DNA from: Pseudomonadota bacterium
GTDB taxonomy: Bacteria; Pseudomonadota; Gammaproteobacteria; Burkholderiales; Burkholderiaceae_C
Assembly (NCBI GenBank): GCA_963205125.1
Contig: CAUJJO010000260.1
Span: 1 to 36,385 of the forward strand
DNA length: 36,385 nucleotides
Direction of reading: 5' to 3'
Positions 14,843 through 22,152 of the stretch are shown piece after piece; positions within the stretch are counted from its first letter, which is position 1; each line of letters opens with the position of its first letter. The notes under the pieces were generated by a model that was not told the origin of the DNA, did not search any database, and worked only from the letters and a program-made list of their open reading frames with translations. A program made the position numbers and the translations under genes.

Positions 14843-15958
14843 TCAGCCGTCCATCGCCCGGCGCACCAGCGCGCGCTTGAGCAGCGGCAGGCGATCGACC
14901 AGATCCAGGCCGCGGTTGCGGAGTTCCCGCGCCATCGGGCTCGGGTGTGCGAAGAGCTGCAGCAGGCCGTCGGTGAGCAGGCCCATCGCCTGCGTCGGCA
15001 GCCGCCGCGCGCGGGCGTAGCGGCGCAGCAGGCGCTCGTCGCCGAGCGCGCGCCAGCTCTCGCGCGCGGCGAGTTGCTCGGCGAGCACCGCCACGTCGGC
15101 CAGCCCCAGGTTCAGCCCCTGCCCGGCCAGCGGGTGGACGAGGTGCGCGGCGTCGCCCAGCAGCACCCAGCCGGCGCCGCAGACCTCGTCGGCCTGGCCC
15201 AGCGCGAGCGGCCAGCTCACGCGCTCGCTGGCCAGCCGCAGCGCGCCCGCGGCACCGCCGGTGGCCGAGGCCAGCTCGGCCTCGAAGGCCGCGGCGTCGC
15301 CTTGCTGCAGCGCCTGCGCGCGCGCTTCGGGCAGCGACCACACGAGGCCGTAGGAGCAGCCCGCCTCGGGTCGGTCGAAGGGCAGCAGCGCCAGCACGTC
15401 GGGCGCGCGAAACCATTGCCGGGCCACGCCCTCGTGCGGGCGGTCGGCCACCAGCCGCGCCGCCAGGCCGCGCTGGCCGTAGTCGTGCGTGTGCATCGCC
15501 ACGCCCAGGCGCGCGCGCGCTGCCGAGTCGCGGCCCTCGGCCAGCACCTGCAGCGCGGCGTCGGCGCCTTCGGGAAGATGGCTGACGTGCGGGGCGTAGC
15601 GCAGCGCGGCGAGCAGGCCGGCCTCGAGCTCGGCGGCGTCGACGATCCAGCTCAGGGCGTCGACGCCGCTGGAGCCGTCGGAAAAGTGAAGTGCGGCGCC
15701 CGCGCGATCGCCTTCGACGCGGATCTCGTGCACCGCGGTGCGCGCGTCGGCGGGCAGCGCGTCCCAGACCTTGAGCGTGCGCAACAGCCGCAGCGAGCCT
15801 TCGTTGAGCGCGTAGGCGCGCAAGTCCGGCGCGGCCGACGCGCCCGGCGCGGCCCGCGGACCGGTCCAGGCCACCGAGAGCCCCAGGCGCGCGAGCGCCA
15901 GCGCCGCGGCCATCGCCACGGAACCGGATCCGCGCACGCAGACATCGAAAGCCGCCAT
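14843..15958 (-). CDS. UbiH/UbiF/VisC-family FAD-dependent monooxygenase, divergent
   Basis: 371 residues from the ATG at 15958. The second FAD motif GDAAHLVHPLAGQGLN (268-283) is intact and typical of the aromatic hydroxylases of ubiquinone biosynthesis. The N-terminal dinucleotide motif is altered (VRGSGSVAM, with Ala where the third Gly of GxGxxG is expected), and the usual ADG motif reads AEGRDSAAR (140-148). The middle section before that motif is also shorter than usual. These changes suggest a divergent UbiH paralogue, possibly with reduced FAD affinity. Two upstream in-frame ATGs exist, but the first overlaps a TAGAAT box; the start at 15958 lies 7 bases after it and may be leaderless. 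Confidence 0.8.
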   Translation of the reverse strand: MAAFDVCVRGSGSVAMAAALALARLGLSVAWTGPRAAPGASAAPDLRAYALNEGSLRLLRTLKVWDALPADARTAVHEIRVEGDRAGAALHFSDGSSGVDALSWIVDAAELEAGLLAALRYAPHVSHLPEGADAALQVLAEGRDSAARARLGVAMHTHDYGQRGLAARLVADRPHEGVARQWFRAPDVLALLPFDRPEAGCSYGLVWSLPEARAQALQQGDAAAFEAELASATGGAAGALRLASERVSWPLALGQADEVCGAGWVLLGDAAHLVHPLAGQGLNLGLADVAVLAEQLAARESWRALGDERLLRRYARARRLPTQAMGLLTDGLLQLFAHPSPMARELRNRGLDLVDRLPLLKRALVRRAMDG

Positions 15959-15965
15959 TGGCACC

Positions 15966-15971
15966 ATTCTA
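15966..15971 (-). promoter_or_regulatory. Putative ubiH-like gene -10 box, leaderless configuration
   Basis: TAGAAT on the minus strand, then seven bases (GGTGCCA), then the ATG. Transcription would start at about the A of the start codon. No Shine-Dalgarno is present. Confidence 0.4.
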
Positions 15972-15986
15972 GGGAGGCGCTGCGGG

Positions 15987-16001
15987 CACAATCGGCGCCC
16001 T
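15987..16001 (+). promoter_or_regulatory. Putative MOSC gene promoter core with recurring motif
   Basis: CACAAT would be the -10, and ACAATCGGCGCCCT (15988-16001) is identical to the sequence upstream of ychF at 17380-17393. Transcription would start near 15999, about 34 bases before the GTG start. Confidence 0.45.
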
Positions 16002-16032
16002 GCCCTTCAACCCCGCCACCGAGCCGACTTCC

Positions 16033-16887
16033 GTGACCGACCGCATCGACTGCAGCCTTGCCGCGCTGAACCTGCACCCGATCAAGTCCTGCGCCGCGGT
16101 TCCCGTCGACGAGGCCTTGGTCATCGAAACCGGCCTGCAGCTGGACCGCGCCTGGATGGTCGTCGACGCCAAGGGCGTGATGCTCACGCAGCGCGCGCAG
16201 CCGCGCATGGCGCTGGTGCAGGTGAAGCTGCGCGAGGACGACATGGTGCTGCGCGCGCCGGGCATGCTGGCGCTGCACGTCAGCCTCGACGCCGTCGAGG
16301 AGGCGACCACCGCGCGCGTCTGGCGCGACGAGGTCAAGGCCTACGACATGGGGGCGCTTGCCGCGCAGTGGTTCAGCGACATCCTCGGCACCCCGGCGCG
16401 GCTGGTGCGCTTCGACCCCGAGCACAAGCGCCTGGCCGACCCGGCCTGGACCGGCGAGCTCGCCGCCGAGGTCGCCTTCGCCGACGGCTTTCCGCTGCTC
16501 GTCGCCTCGACGGCGTCGCTGGCCGAGCTGAACCGGCGGCTGCTGGAGGGCGGGCACGCGGCGATCGGGCCGGAGCGCTTTCGCGTCAACCTCTGGCTGG
16601 ACGGCCTGCAGGCGCACGACGAGGACCGCATCGACGAGATCGGCTTCGACGCCGAGGGCGGGCCGGTGCGCATCCGCCTCGTCAAGCCCTGCGTGCGCTG
16701 CGTGATCCCGAACGTCGACCCGCGGAGCGCCGAGGTCGGCAGCGAGCCCTGGCAGACGCTGTCGACCTACCGCGCCGACGCGCGAGTGCAGGGCGGCATC
16801 ACCTTCGCGATGAACGCGGTGATCCTGGACGGCGTGGACCGCGTGCTGCGGCCGGGGCAGCGCGGCAGCGCGACGCGCAAGAGCTGA
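16033..16887 (+). CDS. MOSC domain protein, YcbX/mARC-like
   Basis: 284 residues. An N-terminal MOSC_N beta-barrel (about 8-125: LNLHPIKSCAAVPVDEALV, LQLDRAWMVVD) precedes a MOSC domain (about 150-275). The conserved cysteine region KPCVRCVIPNV (219-228) supplies C220, the likely molybdenum-cofactor ligand, with C223 nearby, as in YcbX and mARC. Such proteins reduce N-hydroxylated compounds with electrons from a ferredoxin domain or partner. No ferredoxin domain is fused here, whereas E. coli YcbX has one, so a separate partner is needed. The start is GTG; no clear Shine-Dalgarno. It is divergent from the ubiH-like gene. Confidence 0.9.
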   Translation: MTDRIDCSLAALNLHPIKSCAAVPVDEALVIETGLQLDRAWMVVDAKGVMLTQRAQPRMALVQVKLREDDMVLRAPGMLALHVSLDAVEEATTARVWRDEVKAYDMGALAAQWFSDILGTPARLVRFDPEHKRLADPAWTGELAAEVAFADGFPLLVASTASLAELNRRLLEGGHAAIGPERFRVNLWLDGLQAHDEDRIDEIGFDAEGGPVRIRLVKPCVRCVIPNVDPRSAEVGSEPWQTLSTYRADARVQGGITFAMNAVILDGVDRVLRPGQRGSATRKS

Positions 16888-16888
16888 G

Positions 16889-16910
16889 GCGCCGAGCCTG
16901 GAGTCGGCGC
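16889..16910. terminator. Hairpin between convergent MOSC and 96-residue genes
   Basis: GCGCCGA (16889-16895) pairs with TCGGCGC (16904-16910) around an 8-base loop, starting two bases after the MOSC stop. There is no T-run, so it is at best a weak intrinsic terminator, possibly serving both directions. Confidence 0.45.
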
Positions 16911-16943
16911 GGCCGGCCGGGCAGGCCCGAGCGTCCGGAACGG

Positions 16944-17234
16944 TCAGGCCGTGCTGTCGAGGGCGCGGCCGTCGGTCGGTGCACTGACCATCTTCAGCAA
17001 GGGCCCGGGGTAGACCTGCAGTTCGTAGGAGATCGTCCCGGCCATGCGGTAGGGCCCGAGGTTGGGCAGCCGATTGCTGAGCTCGATCGGCGCCTGGGAA
17101 GGCGCGGGCAGCACGTCCTGCGCCGGGTTCACCGCGGCTTGCGCGCGTGCAGGCGGCGGGGTGGCGCGACCCGAGGCGTTCTCGAGTTCGCGCGCTGGCG
17201 GCAGGGCTTGCCCAAGCGTGACTCGTTCGTCCAT
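16944..17234 (-). CDS. Hypothetical 96-residue protein
   Basis: I do not recognise this protein. It starts at the ATG at 17234, preceded by AGAGAGA, and a TATCAT -10 candidate lies about 36 bases upstream. The N-terminal half (MDERVTLGQALPPARELENA, then an Ala/Pro-rich stretch) is probably disordered; the C-terminal half (NRLPNLGPYRMAGTISYELQ, then VYPGPLLKMVSAP) looks like a short beta-containing segment. There is no signal peptide or membrane helix. It faces the MOSC gene end to end and is divergent from ychF. Codon use and the ribosome binding site make it plausible as a real gene, but a chance frame in GC-rich DNA is possible. Confidence 0.5.
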   Translation of the reverse strand: MDERVTLGQALPPARELENASGRATPPPARAQAAVNPAQDVLPAPSQAPIELSNRLPNLGPYRMAGTISYELQVYPGPLLKMVSAPTDGRALDSTA

Positions 17235-17269
17235 GATGCTCTCTCTAGGCGACCTCTTGGCGTGAGCCG

Positions 17270-17275
17270 ATGATA
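17270..17275 (-). promoter_or_regulatory. Putative -10 box of the 96-residue gene
   Basis: TATCAT on the minus strand, 35 bases before the ATG at 17234. No convincing -35. It gives the small gene a leader of about 28 bases containing AGAGAGA. Confidence 0.3.
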
Positions 17276-17378
17276 GGCAACGGTCGCCAAGCCGCACCCG
17301 GGTCGGCGCCCCGGGGCGTTCACCGGGGGCGCTCACCGGGGAGCCGGCTGCAGCGCCAGGACTTGGGCGGCGCTGTAG

Positions 17379-17393
17379 GACAATCGGCGCCCT
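17379..17393 (+). promoter_or_regulatory. Putative ychF promoter core with recurring motif
   Basis: GACAAT as the -10 within ACAATCGGCGCCCT (17380-17393), identical over 14 bases to the MOSC promoter region. Transcription would begin near 17391, about 41 bases before the ychF ATG. Confidence 0.45.
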
Positions 17394-17431
17394 TCCCCAA
17401 CCGTCCACCGCGCACCCCGCGCGTGCACTCC

Positions 17432-18526
17432 ATGAGCCTCAAGTGCGGCATCGTGGGCCTGCCCAACGTCGGCAAGTCCACCCTCTTCAACGCCCTCACC
17501 AAGGCGGGCATCGCCGCCGAGAACTACCCCTTCTGCACCATCGAGCCCAACGTCGGCGTCGTCGAGCTGCCCGATCCGCGCCTGCAGCAGCTGGCGGCCA
17601 TCGTCAAGCCCGAGCGCATCGTGCCGGCGATCGTCGAATTCGTCGACATCGCCGGGCTGGTCGCCGGTGCGAGCAAGGGCGAGGGCCTGGGCAACCAGTT
17701 CCTGAGCCACATCCGCGAGACGGATGCGATCGTCAACGTCGTGCGCTGCTTCGAGGACGAGAACGTCATCCACGTCGCCGGCCGCGTCGACCCGGTGGCC
17801 GACATCGAGGTCATCCAGACCGAGCTCTGCTTAGCGGATCTGGCCACCGTCGAGAAGAGCCTGGCGCGCTACGGCAAGCTCGCCAAGGCCGGCGGCGACA
17901 AGGAGGCGCAGCGCCTCGTCGACGTGCTGAAGAAGTGCGAGGCCGCGCTCAACGAGGCGCGCCCGGTGCGCTCGATCGCCTTCAGCAAGGAGGAGCAGGC
18001 GGTGCTGAGGCCCCTGTGCCTGATCACCGCCAAGCCGGCGATGTTCGTCGGCAACGTCAGCGAGGATGGCTTTGCCGACAACCCGCTGCTGCAGCGCCTG
18101 CAAGACTATGCGGGCCGGCAGGGCGCGCCGGTGGTGGCGATCTGCGCCAAGACCGAGGCCGAGCTCGCCGACATGGCCGACGAGGACCGCGCGCTGTTCC
18201 TCGCCGAGATGGGGCAGGACGAGCCGGGACTGGCGCGCCTCATCCGCGCGGCCTTCAAGCTGCTGGGCCTGCAGACCTACTTCACCGCGGGCGTGAAGGA
18301 AGTGCGCGCCTGGACCATCCACGCCGGCGACACCGCGCCGCAGGCCGCGGGCGTGATCCACACCGACTTCGAGCGCGGCTTCATCCGCGCACAGACCATC
18401 GCCTTCGAGGACTTCATCGCCCACCGCGGCGAGCAGGGCGCCAAGGACGCCGGCCGCATGCGCGCCGAGGGCAAGGAGTACGTGGTGAAGGACGGCGACG
18501 TGATGAACTTTCTGTTCAACGTGTGA
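17432..18526 (+). CDS. ychF: Redox-regulated ATPase YchF (Obg-related)
   Basis: 364 residues, the universal length of YchF. The P-loop is [11 protein letters not shown] (9-19), switch and G3 regions follow at [12 protein letters not shown] and [18 protein letters not shown], and the C-terminal TGS domain includes [14 protein letters not shown] and [10 protein letters not shown]. YchF hydrolyses ATP rather than GTP because its G4 motif is altered, binds ribosomes and is linked to stress responses. The ATG at 17432 gives the canonical [11 protein letters not shown] start although no strong Shine-Dalgarno precedes it. In many bacteria it is next to pth; here it is followed instead by a hicAB toxin-antitoxin pair. 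Confidence 0.97.
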   Translation: MSLKCGIVGLPNVGKSTLFNALTKAGIAAENYPFCTIEPNVGVVELPDPRLQQLAAIVKPERIVPAIVEFVDIAGLVAGASKGEGLGNQFLSHIRETDAIVNVVRCFEDENVIHVAGRVDPVADIEVIQTELCLADLATVEKSLARYGKLAKAGGDKEAQRLVDVLKKCEAALNEARPVRSIAFSKEEQAVLRPLCLITAKPAMFVGNVSEDGFADNPLLQRLQDYAGRQGAPVVAICAKTEAELADMADEDRALFLAEMGQDEPGLARLIRAAFKLLGLQTYFTAGVKEVRAWTIHAGDTAPQAAGVIHTDFERGFIRAQTIAFEDFIAHRGEQGAKDAGRMRAEGKEYVVKDGDVMNFLFNV

Positions 18527-18592
18527 TCGGCCCGCGCCGGATTCCGCCCCGGCTTGGCCTCTCGACCAGCCCATGTTGGTGGCGTTTCTTGA

Positions 18593-18598
18593 TACCAT
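18593..18598 (+). promoter_or_regulatory. Putative hicA -10 box, leaderless configuration
   Basis: TACCAT followed by six bases (CCGCAG) and the hicA ATG. No Shine-Dalgarno is present between ychF and hicA. A -35 is not evident. Confidence 0.3.
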
Positions 18599-18604
18599 CC
18601 GCAG

Positions 18605-18859
18605 ATGAAGCGGCAGCATCGGCGAACGCTCGAGCTGATCTTCGCGCGGCCGGTCTCGGCCAACATTCGCTGGCACGACATCGAGGCGCTGTTCGTCGCC
18701 GTGGGTGCCCAGGTGGCCGAGCGCGAAGGTTCTCGGATCCTGGTGCGCCTGTTTGGCGACAGGCGTGTCTTCCATCGGCCTCATCCCGCGCCGACCACGG
18801 ACAAGGGCGCCATCGAGTCCATTCGCAAGTGGCTGGAAGAGCACGGAGTGAAACCATGA
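18605..18859 (+). CDS. hicA: HicA-family mRNA interferase toxin
   Basis: 84 residues, typical of the longer HicA (YcfA) type. The double-stranded RNA-binding-like fold is indicated by WHDIEALFVAVGAQVAE, EGSRILVRLFGDRRVFHRPH and DKGAIESIRKWLEEHG. The FHRPHP histidines (about 57 and 60) are conserved in this subgroup and one is the likely catalytic residue. HicA cleaves mRNA and tmRNA until bound by HicB. It starts 78 bases after ychF with no ribosome binding site visible, and its stop overlaps hicB by ATGA. Confidence 0.9.
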   Translation: MKRQHRRTLELIFARPVSANIRWHDIEALFVAVGAQVAEREGSRILVRLFGDRRVFHRPHPAPTTDKGAIESIRKWLEEHGVKP

Positions 18860-19191
18860 ACACGATGACCATCAACGGCCACCAGGCCGTCATCTCGTTC
18901 GACGCGGACCTCCAGATGTTCCGCGGCGAGTTCGTCGGGCTAAACGGCGGCGCGGACTTCTATGCCAAGGACGTCGACGGCCTGCGGCGCGAAGGCGAGA
19001 TTTCGCTGCGGATCTTCCTCGAAGCCTGCACCGAGGATGGCGTCGATCCGCGCAAGCATTTCTCCGGCAAGTTCTCCCTGCGCGTCGACCCTGAGTTGCA
19101 CGAAGCCGCTGTCATCGCGGCGGCCGCACGGGGGCTGAGCCTCAATCAGTGGGCAAGCGAGGCGATCCGGCAAGCGGCAAGCGCGCAGTGA
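18856..19191 (+). CDS. hicB: HicB-family antitoxin with RHH DNA-binding domain
   Basis: 111 residues. The N-terminal HicB fold (about 5-60: QAVISFDADLQMFRGEFVGL, ADFYAKDVDGLRREGEIS) is a partial RNase H-like toxin-binding domain. The C-terminal ribbon-helix-helix (about 72-107: GKFSLRVDPELHEAAVIAAA, GLSLNQWASEAI) should bind the hicAB promoter. Order toxin first, antitoxin second, with ATGA overlap is normal for this family. It is followed by 106 bases before the dehydrogenase gene, in which I see no clear element. Confidence 0.92.
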   Translation: MNTMTINGHQAVISFDADLQMFRGEFVGLNGGADFYAKDVDGLRREGEISLRIFLEACTEDGVDPRKHFSGKFSLRVDPELHEAAVIAAAARGLSLNQWASEAIRQAASAQ

Positions 19192-19297
19192 ACGGCGACG
19201 GCCGGAGCGACCCGCTGCGTTTCACGAGCTGTCCGAGCTTGCCGCACTTCCTCAATGGCTTCGACGGACCGAAGACGATCATCGCCAAGGTTCCAGC

Positions 19298-20374
19298 GTG
19301 AAAAGACCCCACTGCATCGCCGCCATCCCCGGCGACGGCATCGGCAAGGAGGTGATGCCCGAAGGCCTGCGCGTGCTCGACGCGGCGGCGCGGCGCTTCT
19401 GCATAGAGATCGAGGTGACACCGATCGCCTGGGCGAGCTGCGACTGGTACGCCCGCACCGGGCAGATGATGCCGGACGACTGGAAGGCGCAGCTGCAGGG
19501 CATGGATGCGCTGCTCTTCGGCGCCGTCGGCTGGCCGGCGAGCGTTCCGGACCACATCTCGCTCTGGGGCAGCCTGCTGAAGTTCCGGCGCGAGTTCGAC
19601 CAGTACGTCAACCTGCGGCCGGCGCGGCTGTTCGACGGCGTGCCCTGCCCGCTGGCCGGGCGCAAGGCCGGCGACATCGACATGCTGATCGTGCGCGAGA
19701 ACACCGAGGGCGAGTACAGCGCCGTCGGCGGCGTGATGTTCGCCGGCACGGAGCGCGAGTTCGTCCTGCAGGAGTCGGTGTTCACTCGCCTGGGAAGCGA
19801 GCGTCTGCTGGATTACGCCTTCGAGTTGGCGCGCACCCGGGCGCGCCGGCACGTGACCGTCGCGACCAAGAGCAACGGCATCGCGATCAGCATGCCCTGG
19901 TGGGACGAGCGTGCCGCCGAGGCCGCCGCGCGCCACCCGGACGTGAGCTGGGACAAGCAGCACATCGACATCCTCGCCGCGCGCTTCGTGCTGCAGCCGC
20001 AGCGCTTCGACGTCGTCGCGGCGACCAACCTCTTCGGCGACATCCTCTCCGACCTCGGCCCGGCCTGCACCGGGACCATCGGCATCGCACCGAGCGCCAA
20101 CCTCAACCCGGAGCGCCGCTTCCCGAGCCTCTTCGAGCCGGTGCACGGCTCGGCACCCGACATCTACGGCCGCAACATCGCCAACCCGGTGGCCATGGTC
20201 TGGAGCGCGGCGATGATGCTGGACTTCCTCGGCCACCGCGAGGCGCACGACGCGATCCTGCGCGCGATCGAGATCGTGCTGCGCGACGGCCCGCGCACGC
20301 CGGACCTGGGCGGCAGCGCCGACACCACGGCGCTGGGGCTGGCGCTGGCCCAGCGTGTGACCGAAGGCTGCTGA
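19298..20374 (+). CDS. Tartrate dehydrogenase/D-malate dehydrogenase-type beta-decarboxylating dehydrogenase
   Basis: 358 residues of the isocitrate/isopropylmalate dehydrogenase superfamily. The dinucleotide and substrate motifs are IAAIPGDGIGKEV (7-19), MLIVRENTEGEYSAVGG, TKSNGIAISMPWWDE and FEPVHGSAPDIYG. The metal-binding aspartates lie in TNLFGDILSDLG. The early WASCDWYARTGQMMPDDW segment is characteristic of the tartrate dehydrogenase/DmlA branch rather than LeuB. Such enzymes oxidise tartrate or D-malate with NAD and divalent metal. The start is GTG at 19298 with AAGG 7 bases upstream. No partner catabolic genes are adjacent, so the in vivo substrate is uncertain. Confidence 0.9.
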   Translation: MKRPHCIAAIPGDGIGKEVMPEGLRVLDAAARRFCIEIEVTPIAWASCDWYARTGQMMPDDWKAQLQGMDALLFGAVGWPASVPDHISLWGSLLKFRREFDQYVNLRPARLFDGVPCPLAGRKAGDIDMLIVRENTEGEYSAVGGVMFAGTEREFVLQESVFTRLGSERLLDYAFELARTRARRHVTVATKSNGIAISMPWWDERAAEAAARHPDVSWDKQHIDILAARFVLQPQRFDVVAATNLFGDILSDLGPACTGTIGIAPSANLNPERRFPSLFEPVHGSAPDIYGRNIANPVAMVWSAAMMLDFLGHREAHDAILRAIEIVLRDGPRTPDLGGSADTTALGLALAQRVTEGC

Positions 20375-20383
20375 CGTTTCCTG

Positions 20384-20409
20384 CGCAAGTGTGCGCATGC
20401 CCACTTGCG
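20384..20409. repeat. 8-10-8 inverted repeat before rpoH
   Basis: CGCAAGTG (20384-20391) and CACTTGCG (20402-20409) are perfect inverted arms with a 10-base spacer. The unit begins nine bases after the dehydrogenase stop and its right arm covers the proposed rpoH -35. It could be a terminator hairpin (no T-run) or a second operator. Confidence 0.6.
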
Positions 20410-20434
20410 TCGCGGGAACGGGCGCCGCTAGTAT
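20405..20434 (+). promoter_or_regulatory. Putative housekeeping promoter of rpoH
   Basis: TTGCGT (20405-20410) and TAGTAT (20429-20434) with an 18-base spacer. Transcription would start around 20441, inside the CIRCE element. No heat-shock-type CTTGAA/CCCCAT boxes were seen. Confidence 0.55.
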
Positions 20435-20461
20435 TTAGCACTCGTCGCCATGGAGTGCTAA
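20435..20461. promoter_or_regulatory. CIRCE operator (HrcA binding site) at the rpoH promoter
   Basis: A perfect TTAGCACTC-N9-GAGTGCTAA element, 9-9-9, identical to the CIRCE consensus. It abuts the -10 box and covers the expected transcription start, so HrcA binding should block rpoH transcription. The element ends 42 bases upstream of the rpoH ATG. CIRCE usually precedes groESL or hrcA/dnaK operons. Confidence 0.95.
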
Positions 20462-20503
20462 CATTCCCCGGAACTTCAACCCCGCCTCTTGATCCCAAGG
20501 GAC

Positions 20504-21433
20504 ATGAACCACACCTCATCGACTGCCCTGACGCTGCGTGACCCCTGGGCCCTGGTGCCATCGCTTGGCAACCTGGACGCCTACATCTCGGCCGTCAACC
20601 GCCTGCCGATGCTCAGCCAGGGCGAGGAGGCCGACCTCGGGCGCCGCCTGCAGCAGCACGGCGACATCGAGGCCGCCGGGCGGCTCGTGCTCTCGCACCT
20701 GCGCCTGGTGGTGGCGATCTCGCGTCAGTACCTGGGCTACGGCCTGCCGCAGGGCGACCTGATCCAGGAAGGCAACGTCGGCCTGATGAAGGCGGTCAAG
20801 CGCTTCGACCCGGGCCAGGGCGTGCGGCTCGTCAGCTACGCCATGCACTGGATCAAGGCCGAGATCCACGAGTACATCCTGAAGAACTGGCGCATGGTCA
20901 AGGTCGCGACGACCAAGGCGCAGCGCAAGCTCTTCTTCAACCTGCGCTCGATGAAGCAGGGCTTCAAGGGCGAAGGCGAGGACGGCCAGACGCACCGCAG
21001 CACGCTGACCGCCGCCGAGATCGAGGCAGTGGCCGCCGAGCTTTCGGTCAAGCCCGCCGAAGTGGTGGAGATGGAGACGCGCCTGGCCGGCGGCGACCTC
21101 GCGCTCGAGCCGCAGACCGGCGACGACGGCGAGGAGAGCTTTGCGCCGATCGCCTACCTCGCCGACGAGACGCACGAGCCGACGCGGGCGCTCGAGGCGC
21201 GGCGGCGCGACTGGCTGGCCGGCGACGGCATCGCAAAGGCGCTGCAGGCGCTGGACGCACGCAGCCGGCGCATCGTCGAGCAGCGCTGGCTGGCCGTCAA
21301 CGACGACGGCAGCGGCGGCATGACGCTGCACGAACTGGCCGCGGAATACGGCGTCTCGGCCGAACGCATCCGCCAGATCGAAGTCGCGTCGATGAAGAAG
21401 ATGCGCAAGGCGCTGGAGGCAGCGGCCGCCTGA
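20504..21433 (+). CDS. rpoH: RNA polymerase heat-shock sigma factor sigma-32
   Basis: 309 residues. Region 2 (about 60-130) has HLRLVVAISRQYLGYGLPQG, DLIQEGNVGLMKAVKRFDP and SYAMHWIKAEIHEYILKNW. The RpoH box QRKLFFNLR (140-148), diagnostic of sigma-32 and involved in core binding and chaperone/FtsH-linked control, is present. Region 4.2 is LHELAAEYGVSAERIRQIEV near the end. The ATG at 20504 has AAGG four bases upstream; an in-frame TTG five codons earlier is less likely. A stretch at about 195-225 is longer and more acidic than in E. coli. The gene stands alone, controlled by a CIRCE at its promoter, and is followed by a good terminator. Confidence 0.97.
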   Translation: MNHTSSTALTLRDPWALVPSLGNLDAYISAVNRLPMLSQGEEADLGRRLQQHGDIEAAGRLVLSHLRLVVAISRQYLGYGLPQGDLIQEGNVGLMKAVKRFDPGQGVRLVSYAMHWIKAEIHEYILKNWRMVKVATTKAQRKLFFNLRSMKQGFKGEGEDGQTHRSTLTAAEIEAVAAELSVKPAEVVEMETRLAGGDLALEPQTGDDGEESFAPIAYLADETHEPTRALEARRRDWLAGDGIAKALQALDARSRRIVEQRWLAVNDDGSGGMTLHELAAEYGVSAERIRQIEVASMKKMRKALEAAAA

Positions 21434-21493
21434 ACGACGCGGCCCCTGCGGCCGACGGCGCTCACCGCGCCCCCTAGGCCTGCGGCCCGCCTG

Positions 21494-21518
21494 CGGCCCG
21501 CCTGTGCGCGGGCCGTTT
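21494..21518 (+). terminator. Probable intrinsic terminator after rpoH
   Basis: CGGCCCGC (21494-21501) pairs with GCGGGCCG (21508-21515) over a 6-base loop and is followed by TTT. It lies between the convergent rpoH and sco genes. A duplicated CTGCGGCCCGC block precedes the stem. Confidence 0.6.
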
Positions 21519-21540
21519 GCATCGGCTGCGCCGCTGGCGC

Positions 21541-22152
21541 TCAGCCCGCAGGCTCGGCGAGCAGGATCCTGAGGTCGGCGGCCAGCTTCTCCGGGCCGAT
21601 CGCATAGCGCTCGAACAGGCGCACGCGGCCCTGCGCGTCGATGACGTAGGAGCCCGCGGTGTGGTCCACCGTGTAGCTGCCCTCGGTCTTGCCCGGCACC
21701 TTGGCGTAGAAGATCTTGAACTCCTTGGCCGCCGCGCGCGTCTCCTCCTCGTCGCCGCGCAGGCCGACGAAGTCGGCGCCGAAGTTGGCGACGTAGGCCT
21801 TCAGGACTTCGGGCGTGTCGCGCTCGGGGTCCAGGCTCACGAAGACGCCCTGCACGCGCGCGCCGTCGGCGCCGAGTTGCTTGCGCGCCTGCGCCAGCTC
21901 CAGCAGCGTCGTCGGGCAGACGTCCGGGCACTGCGTGTAGCCGAAGAAGACGACGACCACCTTGCCTTTGAAGTCGGCCAGCGTGCGCGGCTTGCCGTCG
22001 CCGTCGCGCAGCGCGAGCTGCTGCGCGTAGTCGGCCCCGGTGATGTCCACGCCCTGGAACTGCGGCTTGCCGCCGCCCAGGCGGTCGCAGGCGGCCAGCA
22101 GCGGGGTGGCCGCCGCGGCGGCGAGGATCAGGCGACGAGTCGGTGCAGCCAT
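21541..22152 (-). CDS. SCO1/SenC/PrrC copper-binding lipoprotein for cytochrome oxidase assembly
   Basis: 203 residues. A lipoprotein signal ends in the lipobox LLAAC (C22). The thioredoxin-like SCO domain has the copper-binding CPDVC (75-79) in [16 protein letters not shown], and the distal histidine in [13 protein letters not shown] (about 164). SCO delivers or reduces copper for the CuA site of oxidase subunit II at the outer face of the inner membrane. Its start overlaps the end of ctaB by 25 bases, so translation is coupled. It is the last gene of the oxidase block and converges on rpoH. Confidence 0.95.
   Translation of the reverse strand: MAAPTRRLILAAAAATPLLAACDRLGGGKPQFQGVDITGADYAQQLALRDGDGKPRTLADFKGKVVVVFFGYTQCPDVCPTTLLELAQARKQLGADGARVQGVFVSLDPERDTPEVLKAYVANFGADFVGLRGDEEETRAAAKEFKIFYAKVPGKTEGSYTVDHTAGSYVIDAQGRVRLFERYAIGPEKLAADLRILLAEPAG

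Noticed and set aside
17443..18535. Out-of-frame plus-strand open frame across ychF
   Set aside because: Shadow of ychF in frame +2 that happens to run in frame into hicB. Only the hicB part (from 18856) is real; no ychF-HicB fusion exists.
18527..18604. Terminator for ychF (GCCGG ... CCGGC)
   Set aside because: The arms are only five bases with no T-run, common by chance at this GC content.
22128..22152. Possible frame error at the 25-base ctaB/sco overlap
   Set aside because: Both proteins have complete family ends (HRLVA for CtaB; a normal lipoprotein signal for SCO), so the overlap is genuine.
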